Assembly: GCF_042477335.2 (NCBI RefSeq)
Contig: NC_091255.1
Location: 30,854,501 to 30,918,500, forward strand
Source of the DNA: Ovis canadensis
Lineage: Eukaryota > Chordata > Mammalia > Artiodactyla > Bovidae
DNA length: 64,000 nucleotides
Reading direction: 5' to 3'
Shown: in pieces, positions 47,887 through 59,118 of the stretch
Position numbering within the stretch: position 1 is the first letter of the stretch
Layout: the number at the start of each line of letters is the position of its first letter
Notes under the pieces: model-generated
The model's database searches: none
Told to the model about the DNA's origin: nothing
Seen by the model: only the letters and a program-made list of their open reading frames with translations
Translations under genes and position numbers: made by a program

Positions 47887-48605
47887 CAGCTTTAGAAAAT
47901 GTCATTAGGAGGAACTTGGTCACCCACGGATTGGCTTCAGCTGGGCGTCGGTCCACCCAGAGAATCCAGGCCTTGGTTTGGCTCCAGCTGGGCCTTCCCC
48001 GGCTGCCACTTATTGACTTAAGTTCCAGTGATTCAGATCTTCATCAGGGTCGCCCCTGACAACACATGGTGGGGGGAGAGGGGAGCCGCCTCCTTCTAGA
48101 CGCCAGCAGGGCCAGGCCCAGGCCAAGACCCCTCGGTTCCTGGTAGGTGTTTTGGGATCTTTGGCAATGAGGGGATGGGAAGATTTCATTTTTTCTGGAG
48201 GAAAGGCTTTTCCTAGAACTTTGCTAACTCCCGGGAAGGGTGTGTCTGTGCTTGGAGAGCAGTGTTAATGGTTGACTTGCTTTTTTCTGGGTTACTCTAA
48301 GGCCTGTGGCTTCCCAGGGAGAGGGGGCAGGGATCAGGGAAGGGAGGAGGACCCCTGCACCCCCTTGACAGTTGCTACACTTTCCGGACCATCCTGTAGG
48401 CCGGCAGAGGTTAGGGGTGGATGGAGGAGGAGCAGCAGATGGGCCCAGAGCCAGGGGGAGAAAAGGGCCCCATTACTACAACTGAACAAACCGGAACTTT
48501 CTGTTTGTTAAATATCTTTTATTGCACGTGAAGGCACTGGAAGAGGGGTTCGACCGTGTCTAGTCTCCAGATGACTGAGAGACAGGACCAGGAAAACCAA
48601 GAGCT
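47887..48605. other. No recognisable gene
   Basis: Unassigned sequence. Confidence 0.45.
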
Positions 48606-48783
48606 ATGCAGGAGATGTAAGAGGTGTGGGTTTGATCCCTGGGTCTGGAAGATCTCCTGGAGAAGGAAATGGCAATCCACTCCAGTGTTCTTGCCTGGGG
48701 AAATCCTATGGACAGAGGAGCCTGCGGGCTACAGTCCATGGGGTCGCAAAAGAGTCGGGTCATGACTGAGCACGCACGCATAC
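48606..48783 (+). repeat. Bov-tA SINE, head partly missing
   Basis: Begins near GCAGGAGATGTAAGAGGTG; body and 3' end intact. Confidence 0.9.
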
Positions 48784-49182
48784 AGTAATATTAAGTATTT
48801 TATGCAGATGAGCACTTTAAACATTTTAATGATTAGGTATTTATTTTCGTGTGCATTAGACCATGACTTTTTGTTTTAAAGTACCCTTCTAGTTATAGCA
48901 AATGATATGCTATTCTCTTTGTGGTGGAGTTTGCTTTAAAAATAAACTTAAGTAAAAGAGTGAGTTGACTTAGAGGGAAATATTAAGTAAAGAGTAGTAT
49001 GGATGGCAGGTGGCATGGGGATGCCTGAGGTTTGGGAACAGTGTGCTGGAGGAATTCAGAGGCTCAGAAAGGAAAGGGCTCCTGGAAGAGTCAGCTGGTG
49101 TCGGGGAGGGGTAGGATCTAGCAAGGTGGAGGTGGGAGAGGGTGTATCTTACTAGCAGGTGTGCAAATGTGTGTGTGCAAAT
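48784..49182. other. No recognisable gene
   Basis: AT-rich then GA-rich unassigned sequence. Confidence 0.45.
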
Positions 49183-49345
49183 CTTTTTCTTAATTTAATT
49201 TTTTAATTGGAGGACAGTTGCTTTATAGTGTTGTTAGTTTCTGCTGTACAGCAACGTGAATCCACTCAAGGTATACCTATATCCCCTCCCTCCTGAGCCT
49301 CCCTCCCACCCCCAGTGTGTGCACATCTTGGTACCCATTTTAGTT
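49183..49345. repeat. Ruminant L1-type 3' UTR fragment (probable)
   Basis: TTTTTAATTGGAGGACAGTT ... GTTTCTGCTGTACAGCAACG is a common ruminant interspersed sequence; family assignment is tentative. Confidence 0.5.
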
Positions 49346-49352
49346 GCAACAT

Positions 49353-49475
49353 ATGGAGAAGGAAATGGCAACCCACTCCAGTATTCTTGCCTGAAAAATC
49401 CCATAGATAGAGGAGCCTGGCAGGCTACAGTCGAAAGGGCGGCAGAGCATCAGACACGACTGAGCTACTGAGCCC
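49353..49475 (+). repeat. BovA monomer
   Basis: GGAGAAGGAAATGGCAACCC ... GACACGACTGAGC, no tRNA-like head. Confidence 0.88.
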
Positions 49476-49831
49476 AGCACAGGGCACATGAGTCCCGTAG
49501 GGACTGGAGTTTGGGCTTGGACTCTATTGTGGAGGATCTTGAATCCCAGGATATGGACTCCAGACTTGAGCAGTGTGAGCCATTGAAGGTGCTGGAGTGG
49601 GGGCAGCGGCTCATGACTGTCCTTAAAGGGACTCATTTATTGTCATGGGTACCAGGACTGAGGCAGGATGACCAGCCAGGGGCCTAAGGGGAAACTGTGT
49701 AAGATGCCGACCTAGAGCCATGGCTGAGGGCCAGAAGCTCAGCCACCAGCCCATCTCCTGCTGGCGCTGGCTGGCCGCCTAGAGACATTGGAGAGAGGCA
49801 GGTCTGGGTTGATGAGCCAACTCTGGGTCTC

Positions 49832-50167
49832 TCTCTTGAGAGTTCCTTGGATAGCAAGAAGATCCAGCCAGTCCATCCTAAAGGAAATCAGTCCTGACTA
49901 TTCACTGGAAGGACTGATGCTGAGGCTGAAAGTCCAATACTTTGGCCACCTGATGCAAAGAACTGACTCATTTAAAAAGACCCTGATGCTGGGAATGATT
50001 GAAGATGGGAGGAGAAGAGGATGACAGAGGATGAGATGGATGGCATCACCGACTCAATTGGACATGAGTTTGAGTAAGCTCTGGGGGTTGGTGTTGGACA
50101 GGGAGGCGTGCTGGAGTCCATGGGGTCGCAAAGAGTCGGACATGACTGAGCAACTGAACTGAACTGA
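49832..50167 (+). mobile_element. BovB LINE 3' fragment
   Basis: RT C-terminus is partly readable (LRVPWIARRSSQSILKEISP) before frame loss; ends with the GAACTGAACTGA tail. Confidence 0.92.
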
Positions 50168-50564
50168 GGGGAGGTGGTGGGAGCCGGGCAGGGGCGTGGA
50201 TCAGAAGTTGTGTGTGGAGGCCCGAAAGGGAGGTGCCTGTCTCCCCATGCTGGGCCCAGTGGCCCATTCCTGGGATCTCCTGGCTGAGTGTGGAATGTTC
50301 TGGGGGAAGCGGGTGGGTCTGCTGCAGGAAGCTCCGCTCTGAGTCAGAGCACCGGTTCCTGCAGAAAGAGGAAGCCCTGCAGTTTGGTCAGGACAGCCTG
50401 GCTAACAGACACAGGCTAAGGTTTCATTCATCAGCTGAGCCTGTGGTCATCAGGGTCACCAATTTTCCTTGTTGTTGTTGTTTAATTGTTCCATTTGTTT
50501 CTTCTAGTTCAGAGAATAGCCCCAGGAGTTCAGAAGCAGGCTTGATTTAAAAACGAGGTTTTGT
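50168..50564. other. No recognisable gene
   Basis: Unassigned sequence. Confidence 0.45.
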
Positions 50565-50760
50565 TTTTTTCCCCTTTGAGGGCCATCTCTGGGCCAGACG
50601 CTCTGTCTAGAACTGTTACTCTGTTCACCCTGGACAAGACCCGCTAGGGAAAGAAAGTGTCATGATCTGCATTGTACAGAGGATGAAACAAGGGGTAGGG
50701 AAACATGGCTACTCCCAAATTATACAACAGGTTCAGTGCAGAGCCTGGTTCCAAACTCAC
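50565..50760 (+). repeat. MIR SINE (diverged)
   Basis: GGGCCAGACGCTCTGTC ... GTACAGAGGATGAAACAAGG ... CAGTGCAGAGCCTGG. A second partial MIR-like patch (CATCTGTAAAATGGGGGTG) lies near 50876. Confidence 0.65.
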
Positions 50761-51078
50761 ACGCTGGGACTGTCAGTGGGAGTAAGACTGTCACCAGCTA
50801 TATCACCTGGGAGAAGGAGCTCGCCGTCTGTGCTTCCGTCTGGCGTGGGGCCGCTCCCTGTAGTGTGCTGGGGTGCATCTGTAAAATGGGGGTGCTGGGT
50901 ACCCCCAGCGTGGCTTCAGGGAATGCGTGAGTTATGATACAGCCAAGGTGCGTGTGAGTGTTCCCCGCTCTTAATGCTGTTGTGATATAAAACTAGAGTT
51001 GCAGTTCTGAACATCAGTTTTATCGGGAGACATTTTGGGGGAGGGTATTACTTAGGGTTGGGGAGAAGCATTGTTTGT

Positions 51079-51306
51079 TCAATTAATTTTTACTGTGCTG
51101 AGTCTTTGTTGTGCTCGGGCTTCTCGTCGCAGAAGCTTCTCTGGTTGCGGAGCCTGGGCTCTAGAGTGAGGCTAGGTGCAGCTCTAGTTGCCGCTCTTGG
51201 GCTTAGTTGAGCCTCGGCTCGTGGGATCTTCCCGGACCAGGGGTCGAACCCGTGTCCCCTGCCTCAACAGGTGGATTCTGAACCACAGGAATACTAGGGA
51301 AGTCCA
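51079..51306 (-). repeat. CHR-1-like SINE (long form)
   Basis: Reverse long-form CHR: GTGCTCGGGCTTCTCGTCGC ... GACCAGGGGTCGAACCCGTG ... ACTAGGGAAGTCC; still CpG-rich, so relatively young. Confidence 0.85.
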
Positions 51307-51485
51307 GAAGGGTTGTTTTAATTTTAAAAGAATTAATTCACATGGTGTAAAATGGGAAATCTTGAACTTGGAGACCCTGCCTTTGGCCTTTTCTGGCCGC
51401 ACTCCCCTTTCCTAGATGCCGGGGGAAGTGCAGGTAAGGAGGAGCAGAATCTGTGTTTGCTTTCCGCTGTTATTAGCCTCACTTA

Positions 51486-51616
51486 AAGGAAATGGCAACC
51501 CACTCCAGTGTTCTTGCCTAGAGAATCCCAAGGACGGGGAAGCCTGGTGGGCTGCCCTCTATGGGGTCACACAGAGTCGGACACGACTGAAGCGACTTAG
51601 CAGCAGTAGCAGCAGG
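51486..51616 (+). repeat. BOV-A2 monomer
   Basis: GGAAATGGCAACCCACTCCA ... GAAGCGACTTAGCAGCAG. Confidence 0.9.
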
Positions 51617-51637
51617 TGAAAGCCTGAGAACAAAGTT

Positions 51638-51847
51638 GGGCTTCCTTTGTGGCTCAGGCTGTAAAGGGTCCGCCTACAAAGCAGGAAACACCAGTTTGAT
51701 CCCTGGGTTGGGAAGATCCCCTGGAGAAGGGAATGGCAACTCATTCCAGTATTCTTGCCTGGAAAATCCCATGGACAGAGGAACCTGGTGGGCTACAGTC
51801 CATGAGGTCACAAAGAGTCAGACACAATTGGGCATCTAAGCACGCAC
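51638..51847 (+). repeat. Bov-tA SINE
   Basis: Complete, head GGGCTTCCTTTGTGGCTCAG. Confidence 0.92.
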
Positions 51848-51962
51848 CTGGCTGTTTTCACAGCTTCCCAGGAAGCCCCAGGTCTCTGATCTCAACCTGC
51901 CGTAAATTATTGCCCAGGAGCTGTGTCCTAATTGCCTATGAAGCCCCAAACACAGGGTGCAA

Positions 51963-52033
51963 TGCATTGGCCGGGAATCAAACCTGGGCCTCCCGAGTGG
52001 CAGGGGAGAATTCTACCACTGAACCACCAATAC
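51963..52033 (-). pseudogene. tRNA-Gly(GCC) pseudogene
   Basis: The minus strand is a 71-nt copy of tRNA-Gly(GCC): GTATTGGTGGTTCAGTGGTA at the 5' end, anticodon loop CTGCCAC, and a 3' end pairing with the 5' end (one G-U pair). Compared with the canonical gene as I recall it, the anticodon stem has two mismatches next to the loop, the T stem has one, and the invariant C56 of the B box is T. These changes argue for an inactive copy. It is not the tRNA-like head of a SINE: the nearest SINEs end at 51847 and begin at 52042. Confidence 0.85.
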
Positions 52034-52041
52034 ACGCATGA

Positions 52042-52308
52042 TAGAAGGCAATGGCACCCTACTCCAGTACTCTTGCCTGGAAAATCCCATGGACAGAGGA
52101 GCCTGGTAGGCTGCAGTCCATCAGGTCGCTAAGAGTCGGACACGACTGAGTGACTTCACTTTGACTTTTCACTTTCATGCATTGGAGAAGGAAATGGCAA
52201 CCCACTCCAGTGTTCTTGCCTGGAGAATCCCAGGGACGGAGGAGCCTGGTGGGCTGCCGTCTATGGGTTCACACAGAGTTGGACACGACTGAAGTGACTT
52301 AGCAGCAG
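52042..52308 (+). repeat. BOV-A2 SINE
   Basis: Two monomers with the CACTTTGACTTTTCACTTTC linker; starts 9 bp from the tRNA-Gly pseudogene's 5' end. Confidence 0.93.
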
Positions 52309-52439
52309 TGATACATTATTGTAAACTAAAGCCCATAGTTGTTTTTAGGGGGTCACTCTTGGTGTACGTTCTAGGAGTTATGACAAATGTATAATGACGT
52401 GTCCACCGTGACCACATCATCACAGAATTACAGTTTCAC

Positions 52440-53150
52440 AGTCCTAAAAATCCCGCGTCCCCCCATTCATCCTTCCCTTGCTCCCCTGAACTTCTGATCT
52501 CTTTACTGCTACTGTAGTTTATCTTTTTCAGAACATCATACCTTTCAGATTGGCTTCTTTCCCTTAGCAATATGCACTTAAGCTTCCTCCACGTCTTTTT
52601 GTTGCTTGGTAGCTTTTTTATTTTTCTATCTATTAATTTTTTTTCACTTTTGTTGCTGAGTTTTATTCCATTGTCTGGATATAGCACAGTTTATTTATCC
52701 ATTCACCTACTGAAGGACATCTTGGTTGCTTTCATGTTTTGGCAATAATGAATAAATCTGGTATAAACCTCAGTATGCCATATTTGTATGTGTGTAGATG
52801 TAGGTCTCTAATTCTTTGGGTAAACCCCAAGGAGTGTAACTGTTGGATCATATAATAAGAGTACATTTAGTTTTGTAAGATACTGCTTTTCAGTGGCTGG
52901 ACCATTTTGCATGAATGAGAGTGCCTATTGCCCAGCATCCTTGTCAGCGTGCTGAATTTTGGCCATTTAATAGGTGTGCGGTGGTATCGCGTTATCTTAA
53001 TTTGCAATTGCTCAATGACATATCACATAGATATGGCTTATTTGCCATCTTGCATATCTTCCTCGGTGAGGTATCTGTTTAGGTTTCTTGCCTATTTTTA
53101 ACTGGGTTGTTTGCCTTCTTATTTCTTTTCAATATTGTTTTCCCTACTTA
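52440..53150 (-). mobile_element. Old L1 ORF2/3' remnant
   Basis: Reverse L1 text: ACTGCTTTTCAGTGGCTGGA, GGCCATTTAATAGGTGTGCG, TTAACTGGGTTGTTTGCC. No open RT frame remains. Confidence 0.75.
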
Positions 53151-53230
53151 GAATATTATTCATTGTCCCTACTTACTTGAAAGGATAATGAAAGATTGTG
53201 TGTGTGGGTGAGGGTGACTGGCATAGGAAG

Positions 53231-53423
53231 GTGAAAGTGTTAGTCACTCAGTCATATCCGATTCTTTGCAACCCCATGGGTTGTTGCCTGCCAGGCTCTT
53301 CTGTCCCTGGGATTTCTCAGGCAAGAATACAGAAGTGGGTTGCCATTTCCTTCTCCAGGGGAACTTCCTAATCCAGGGATTGAACCCAGGTCTCCTGAAT
53401 TGCCAGCAGATTCTTCATTGTCT
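53231..53423 (-). repeat. Bov-tA SINE
   Basis: Reverse copy GTTAGTCACTCAGTCATATC ... CAGATTCTTCATTGTCT; the head end is eroded. Confidence 0.9.
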
Positions 53424-53489
53424 TAAGGCCCCAAAACGCACATACTTCTGTTAAGTGCTAAGAACTTGGGATATCCTTGAGATCAAGAA

Positions 53490-53685
53490 ATTGAGCTTGG
53501 AGTTCAAATCCTGGGTCCTGTCACTTACACGCTGTGTGACTTTGAGTACATCATGTACCTCCCTGAGCCTCAGTTTGCTCACCTGTAAAATGGAGATATT
53601 AAAACCTGCTGTGAAAAATAGAGAATATGATTCTATAAAGTACTTGGCACCCAGCTGGAGAAATAGTAAACGCTCAGTTAGTGGT
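53490..53685 (+). repeat. MIR SINE
   Basis: Clear MIR: GTGTGACTTTGAGTACATCA, CTGAGCCTCAGTTTGCTCAC, CTGTAAAATGGAGATATTAA. Confidence 0.88.
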
Positions 53686-54929
53686 GGGTCTTCTCATAGA
53701 TGATGAGCAGAAATACCTTTTGCTTCTCCTGTGTGACATTTTGGCTTTCCCTTGTGCCCTCATTTTTGAGACCTCAGAACCCACTAGAATTCCCCTTGCA
53801 CTTACAGGGAACAGTTGGGATGGGCGGAGCCAGCCATGTCCCCGCAGGTACCCGCTTCTCACCCCAGCCCTTCTCCTCCTCTCCCTTCCCGGGTGGGAGC
53901 CCCAGACTCATCCTGCTCACCTTTCTCGGTCACTCCTTCCACCCACCGTGCCCCCTGGGCTCCTGTTTCTCCAGCCTGGCTATATATGTCGGCACCCCCA
54001 GCTACTCCCTGTTCTGACTTCTCTGAGGATGGATTCTAGGCCTGTGTTTTGTTTTGTTTTGTTTTGTTAGGGAGATCCTGCTGGTGGTAGTGAGGAAAAG
54101 GCAGAAAGGCAGGAAAGGGACCAGGTTGGCGGGGTCCTCCCAACAGTGACTCTAGACTGGCCCACTCCTGGCTCCTTTAGAGATGGGCCCTGGGATCGGT
54201 TTCTGAGGCTGCCTCACCAACATGGGCCCTACCCTTCTCAGGAAAGCCACATGCCCTTTCCCCTCTTGCTGGCTTCTCTTCCCTGTTGATATACACTTTG
54301 CTCACCAGGCATCTGCCCTGCCCAGAAAGGATCTCCTCTGGGTGTTTCCTGCAGTACTGAATAAAAGGCCCAGAAACCATCCACATGCACGCAGGCTACT
54401 GGGAGACAGGGCCATGCCTTCTAAGGTTCTTTGTAGAGCAGTCAGGTAGGCACCAGGACTGACCACAAGCAGAGGGCGAGTTCTGCAAAACTGCTCCTTC
54501 CCACTGGGGAAGCCGCAGTTCAGCGTGTATGCTCATAGAGGGGAGTAGTAATAGAATATTATTACAATATATTATTCTATTAGTAACTGACCTCCTGGGC
54601 CGTTGAGAGAGTAAAATGAATTAATACGTGTCAAATGCTCAGAGCAGAACTCTCACATTCAGGGTTAAACAAGGGTGTCGGCTGATACTGCCATCATCTG
54701 CTCAGACCCTTTCTCCAAGGCGCCCCCCTCTCACTCCCCTTACCCATCTCATAGCTACTACCTGCTTCAGTTCCCTCAGGGGAGCTTAGGGGATTGAAGG
54801 GACATTTTGGAATGTCCTTAACCCTAAGGCATGTCCTGTTTATTCAGTTCAGTGCAGCAGCATTCACTGATGCTTCCTACCTGTGCTCTTCTGGGTATTG
54901 GGAATTTCAGGCGAATAATACTGATGGTG
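53686..54929. other. No recognisable gene
   Basis: Unassigned; includes a (GTTTT)5-like microsatellite at about 54043-54068 and an AT-rich patch near 54548-54585. Confidence 0.5.
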
Positions 54930-55204
54930 GTAGCTGGTGATGGTGCTGATGGTGCTGATGGTGCTGATGGTGCTGATGGTGCTGATGGCAGTGTGATGGT
55001 GGTGATGGCAGTGTGATGGTGCTGATGGCAGTGTGATGGTGCTGATGGCAGTGTGATGGTGCTGATGGCAGTGTGATGGTGCTGATGGCAGTGTGATGGT
55101 GCTGATGGCAGTGTGATGGTGGTGATGGCAGTGTGATGGTGGTGATGGCAGTGTGATGGTGCTGGTGATGGTGGTGATGGTGGTGATGGTGGTGACGGTG
55201 GTGG
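54930..55204. repeat. Minisatellite: nine 20-bp units flanked by 9-bp units
   Basis: Units of GCTGATGGCAGTGTGATGGT (first unit 54981-55000, ninth 55141-55160) vary almost only at the second base (C or G). On the left lie GATGGTGCT 9-mers, on the right GGTGATGGT 9-mers, so the 20-mer probably grew out of an older TGATGG-type array. The minus strand is open through the array and would encode a His-rich peptide; this is a by-product of the repeat. Confidence 0.95.
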
Positions 55205-55271
55205 CAGCCGCCCTTCACTGAGACTGCACAGTATTTTGGGTCCTATCTATGTGTGTTACCTGTACCATTTA

Positions 55272-55455
55272 AATCAGAGTTTTTCAAATTGGCGCTTTGA
55301 CATTTTTGGCTGGCAAATTTTATGTTGTTGCGGGGTAGGGTACTCTGCTGTGCCTTGTAAGGTGTTTAGCAGCATCCTGACCTCTCCCCACTATCCATCT
55401 GGCCCCCGGGTACCTCCTGGGGGAACAAAATCACCCTGATTCAGAACCACTGATC
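55272..55455 (+). repeat. MER5A-type hAT-Charlie element
   Basis: TTTGACATTTTTGGCTGG ... GGTGTTTAGCAGCATCCTGA ... AAAATCACCCTGATTCAGAACC; the middle is deleted. Confidence 0.75.
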
Positions 55456-55469
55456 TAATTTACTCTTCC

Positions 55470-55605
55470 CCACAGGCCAGGAGGCAGCTACTCATTTTAC
55501 CAATGAGGCAACTAAGGAAGGAAGGAAGCTGCCAAGGTCACTGAGCTAATAATTCACACAGAGCCAGAAGGCAGATCCCAGATACCTGCCCCAAAGAACA
55601 GACTC
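55470..55605 (+). repeat. MIR fragment
   Basis: ATTTTACCAATGAGGCAACT ... AGGTCACTGAGCTAAT ... CACAGAGCCAGAAGGCAG. Confidence 0.75.
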
Positions 55606-56504
55606 GGAAGGAGTCTGCCCTTTGTGTTTTGGCAGAAGAAGAGAATTCATCAGCCATTGGCCGGGCCACCTGGGGTGCGTGACCAGGTTAGGGCCTGCTC
55701 GGTCAGCCCGGGTACCCATTGCCAGATTCATCTGAAGCTAATAAAACCTGTGGCTGCTGCCCACTTTCTGACTTGGTTTGAAACCAAAGACTGAATGTAT
55801 TTATGTGGAGACTACCTGCAGGCCCCTGGCCTTGGCCACGACACTGCTTCTCCTTCCTCCAGACAGAGCCCTGTCGCCTGCAGACACCCGTGGGGAGAAG
55901 GAACAGGCGTGGGTGTATTTTTCTGCAGAGGGGCCTCCTAGGTGCATTCTCCCACTGAGGGTGTGAATCTGGTTTGCGGTTTGCATGCCCCAAATATTCT
56001 TTTGTAATTTTACTTTTATTTCATCACAGTTTATCATGAAAAATTAAAAATATATAGCAAAGTTGAAAGAAGTTTGCGGTGTCCACCTGTATGCCCACTG
56101 CTTTAGATTCTACTATTAATATTTTACTGCACTGTTTCCCTTGTGCAGACCCCAGGTCAGCGTCATCTTTGGCTGGTGGGTATATGAACACACTGTAAAT
56201 TCTCCCTGAGGAGAATACACTGATAACATAAATAGTGGTGATAAGACAAAATGCTCCCTAGGTTAACGGGGGAGGTCAAGTGTCATGGATGACTCAACTC
56301 ACTGTTAAAGCAAAACTACAACTATACTCCAATAAAAGTTAATTTTTAAAAAGATAAAATGTTTAAAAATGAATAAAGCAAAAGTAATGAAAACAAGGCA
56401 CTAAGTAGATTGGAAAGTTATTTAGTTAAAAATGTCATCTAGTATTTAGTCCATGCCATCTTAAGGTATGGAAATAATACAGGTTCAACAGTTTCATTCC
56501 TTTT
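55606..56504. other. Unassigned, old L1-like patch at 56040-56150
   Basis: No gene recognised; the patch resembles old LINE 3' sequence also seen around 57140-57760. Confidence 0.4.
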
Positions 56505-56627
56505 TATTTTTTATTTTTGGCTGTGATCTGGAGCATGCAGGCTCTTAGTTCCCCAACCAGGGATTGAACCCAGGCCCTCGGCAGTAAAAGCGCTGAGTCC
56601 TAACCACTGGGCCACCGGGAAGTCCCC
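56505..56627 (-). repeat. CHR-type SINE
   Basis: Reverse CHR: GCTCTTAGTTCCCCAACCAG ... GCCACCGGGAAGTCCCC. Confidence 0.87.
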
Positions 56628-56982
56628 AAGTGCCATAGTTTCAAGCAATAGAAGCCATACAAACTGCCTGACACAGAGAAGGCCACAGGTGTGAAATTCT
56701 AGATTATGTCTTCTTTTCCTTTTGCGGAGTCATCCTTTGTCTCAGAAATAAGAAAGACCTTGGCAGACATCTAACCCCTTCCTCCATAACTCCTGCTCCC
56801 TCCAGCCCACACCTCATACGGGGAAGTGGGGGCCCCCACAGTCACCCCTTGAGTCCCTTCTCACCTGCCCCGGTGGGCTTTGGGCTGGGAGGGGGTGTGG
56901 GCACCATCCTCTGAGGCCGCAGCGTGTCACATGTCCCTTGGCATATATGATTCTGAATAACAGATACCTTTAATCAAGCTCG

Positions 56983-57105
56983 TTTTTATTTTATACATCT
57001 GGCCACACAGGATGTGGGATCCTAGTTCCCTGACCAGGAATTGAACCCATGTCCCCTACATTGGAAGCACATATTTTTTAATCACTGGACCACCAGGGAA
57101 GTCCT
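56983..57105 (-). repeat. CHR-type SINE
   Basis: Reverse CHR: GATCCTAGTTCCCTGACCAG ... GACCACCAGGGAAGTCC. Confidence 0.88.
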
Positions 57106-57279
57106 GAACTTGTTTTATAATTGTGAAACAAATTAAAGCTTTTTATTTTAAAATTATTTAGGTTTCCATAAATGTCGAAAGAATGGTTCGCAGAGTTCCT
57201 GCCTACCCCTCACCCTGCTTGCCTTGTTAATATCTCATATAACAATGTAACTGCTCCTCAGTTTGTTTTTTTCAAATAT

Positions 57280-57408
57280 TTTTTTATATATTTGCTGTAC
57301 TGGGTCTTAGTTGTAACATGTGGAATCTAGTTCCCTGACCAGGGATCAAACCCAGGCCCCCTGCACTGGGAGCATGGAGTCTTGGCCACTGGACCACCTG
57401 GGAAGTCC
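57280..57408 (-). repeat. CHR-type SINE
   Basis: Reverse CHR: AATCTAGTTCCCTGACCAGG ... GACCACCTGGGAAGTCC. Confidence 0.88.
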
Positions 57409-57409
57409 T

Positions 57410-57760
57410 CTGTTTTTCCTTATCATTTATGACCTTCACATTTCAGAAGAGTTCTGGTCAGTTGTTATGTACAGCATCTCTCCATGAGTGAACTGAACTG
57501 AACTGATATTTTCTCATGTTTACATTGCAATTATGTGTTTTGGGCAGGAATACCACCAAAATGATGATGTATCTTTCTCAGTACATGGTATCAGGAGGGC
57601 CTTGATGTCCCTATGTCTTATCACTGGTGATATTAGTCTTGATGACTTGGATAAGGTATCTGCAAGGTGTCTCTCCTGTAAAGTTACTATTTTTTTAACT
57701 TTGTAATTTTAGTATCCGTCCATCAATCTGGCCTGCAACAGTTATTACTGGGGTGCTTTA
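57410..57760. repeat. Old LINE 3' fragment with a (TGAAC)n relic
   Basis: GGGCAGGAATACCACC ... GATGACTTGGATAAGGT ... TGTAAAGTTACTATTT is a familiar old LINE-type sequence. GTGAACTGAACTGAACTGA at 57488-57506 is the tail of a BovB/BovA element with almost nothing else left. Confidence 0.45.
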
Positions 57761-57816
57761 ATGCTGATTCTTCTGTTTCTTTCATTCCCTCTGTACCAGG
57801 CAGACCACACATATAT

Positions 57817-58495
57817 TTCAGGTTCAGTTCCAGACCACCGGGATAAAGCAAATGTCAAAGGGAGTCACACATTTTTTGGTTTCCCAGTGCTTATAAAAGT
57901 TATGTTCACATAATACTATAGCTATAAAGTGTGCAATAGCATTGTGTCTGAAAAACAATGTAACAACCTGAGTAAAGTCACTCAGTTTTGTCCGACTCTT
58001 TGTGACCCCCTGGACTGTAGCCCACCAGGCTCCTGTGTCCGTGGGATTCTCCAGGCAAGAATACTGGAGTGGGTTGCCATTCTCTTCCCCAGAGGATCTT
58101 CCTAACCCAGGGAATGAACCCAGGTCTCCTGCATTGCAGGCAGATTCTTTACTGTCTGAGCTACTAGGGAAGCCCATGACAACATACATGCCTTAAATAA
58201 AAAATACTCTATTGCTGAAAGATGCAAACTGTCATCTGAGCCTTCAGTACGTTGTAATCTTTTTGCAAAAATAACATCAAAGATCACTGATTGTAGACCA
58301 GGTAGCAATGATAAAACTAATGAACATTTTGAAATAGTGCAAGAATCACCAAAATGTAACACAGTGTCAAAAAGTGAGCAGATGCTGTTAGAAAAATGAC
58401 CCCGGTAGACGCTCAGTGCAAGTTTGCCACAAACCTTCAATTTGCTAAAAAACACAATTATCTGCAAAGCACAATTAAATGTGGTATGCCTGTAT
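57817..58495. mobile_element. Tigger1-type DNA transposon, internally deleted, split by a SINE
   Basis: Left part AGGTTCAGTTCCAGACCACC ... AAGTGTGCAATAGCATTGTG and right part AACATCAAAGATCACTGATTG ... AACCTTCAATTTGC are the two ends of a Tigger element; the transposase-coding middle is absent. A Bov-tA (57973-58175) is inserted in it. GGTATGCCTG near 58488 is the terminal repeat. Confidence 0.75.
57973..58175 (-). repeat. Bov-tA SINE nested in Tigger
   Basis: Reverse full-length copy, little diverged, ending CTGAGCTACTAGGGAAGCCC. Confidence 0.94.
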
Positions 58496-58507
58496 TTATT
58501 AACCGGT

Positions 58508-58792
58508 ACCAGAAGGCAATGGCACCCCACTCCAGTACTCTTGCCTGGAAAATCCCATGGACAGAGGAGCCTGGTGGGCTGCAGTCCATGGGGTCTCGAA
58601 GAGTTGGACACGAATGAGCGACTTCAGTTTCACTTTTCACTTTCACGCATTGGAGAAGGCAATGGCACCCCACTCCAGTGCTCTTGCCTGGAGAATCCCA
58701 GGGACGGGGGAGCCTGGTGGGCTGCCGTCTCTGGGGTCGCACAGAGTCAGACATGACTGAAGCGACTCAGCAGCAGCAGCAGTAGTAGTAGC
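58508..58792 (+). repeat. BOV-A2 SINE with compound trinucleotide tail
   Basis: Two monomers; tail is (AGC)n followed by (AGT)n. Confidence 0.95.
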
Positions 58793-58922
58793 CCTTCTGT
58801 AAGAGAGAATTGTCCACCTCCCCTATTAATTTGTTTCTTCAATTTTTATATCATATTTATTTTATGGGTTATAATCCAGTACTGTTGTTATTTTTGTTGT
58901 TGGAAAAAGTGTTCCAGCTTTT

Positions 58923-59118
58923 GGGACTTCCCTGGCAGTCCAGTGGTTAAGACTTGGCCTTCCGATTCAGAGGGTGTGGGTTCAGTCCCTGGTTGGGAGC
59001 TAAGATCCCACATGCCTCTGGCCAAAAAACAAATCGTAAAACAGAAGCAATATTGTAACAAAGTTAATAAAGTCTTTAAAAAACGGTCCGCAGTAAAAAA
59101 AAAAAATCTTAAAAAAAA
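58923..59118 (+). repeat. CHR-2-like SINE with AACAGAAGCAATATTG tail
   Basis: GGGACTTCCCTGGCAGTCCA head and TTGTAACAAAGTTAATAAAG tail, same subtype as 39074-39267. Confidence 0.9.

Noticed and set aside
54907-55218. His-rich 103-codon frame on the minus strand
   Set aside because: It is produced entirely by the ATGG-type minisatellite.
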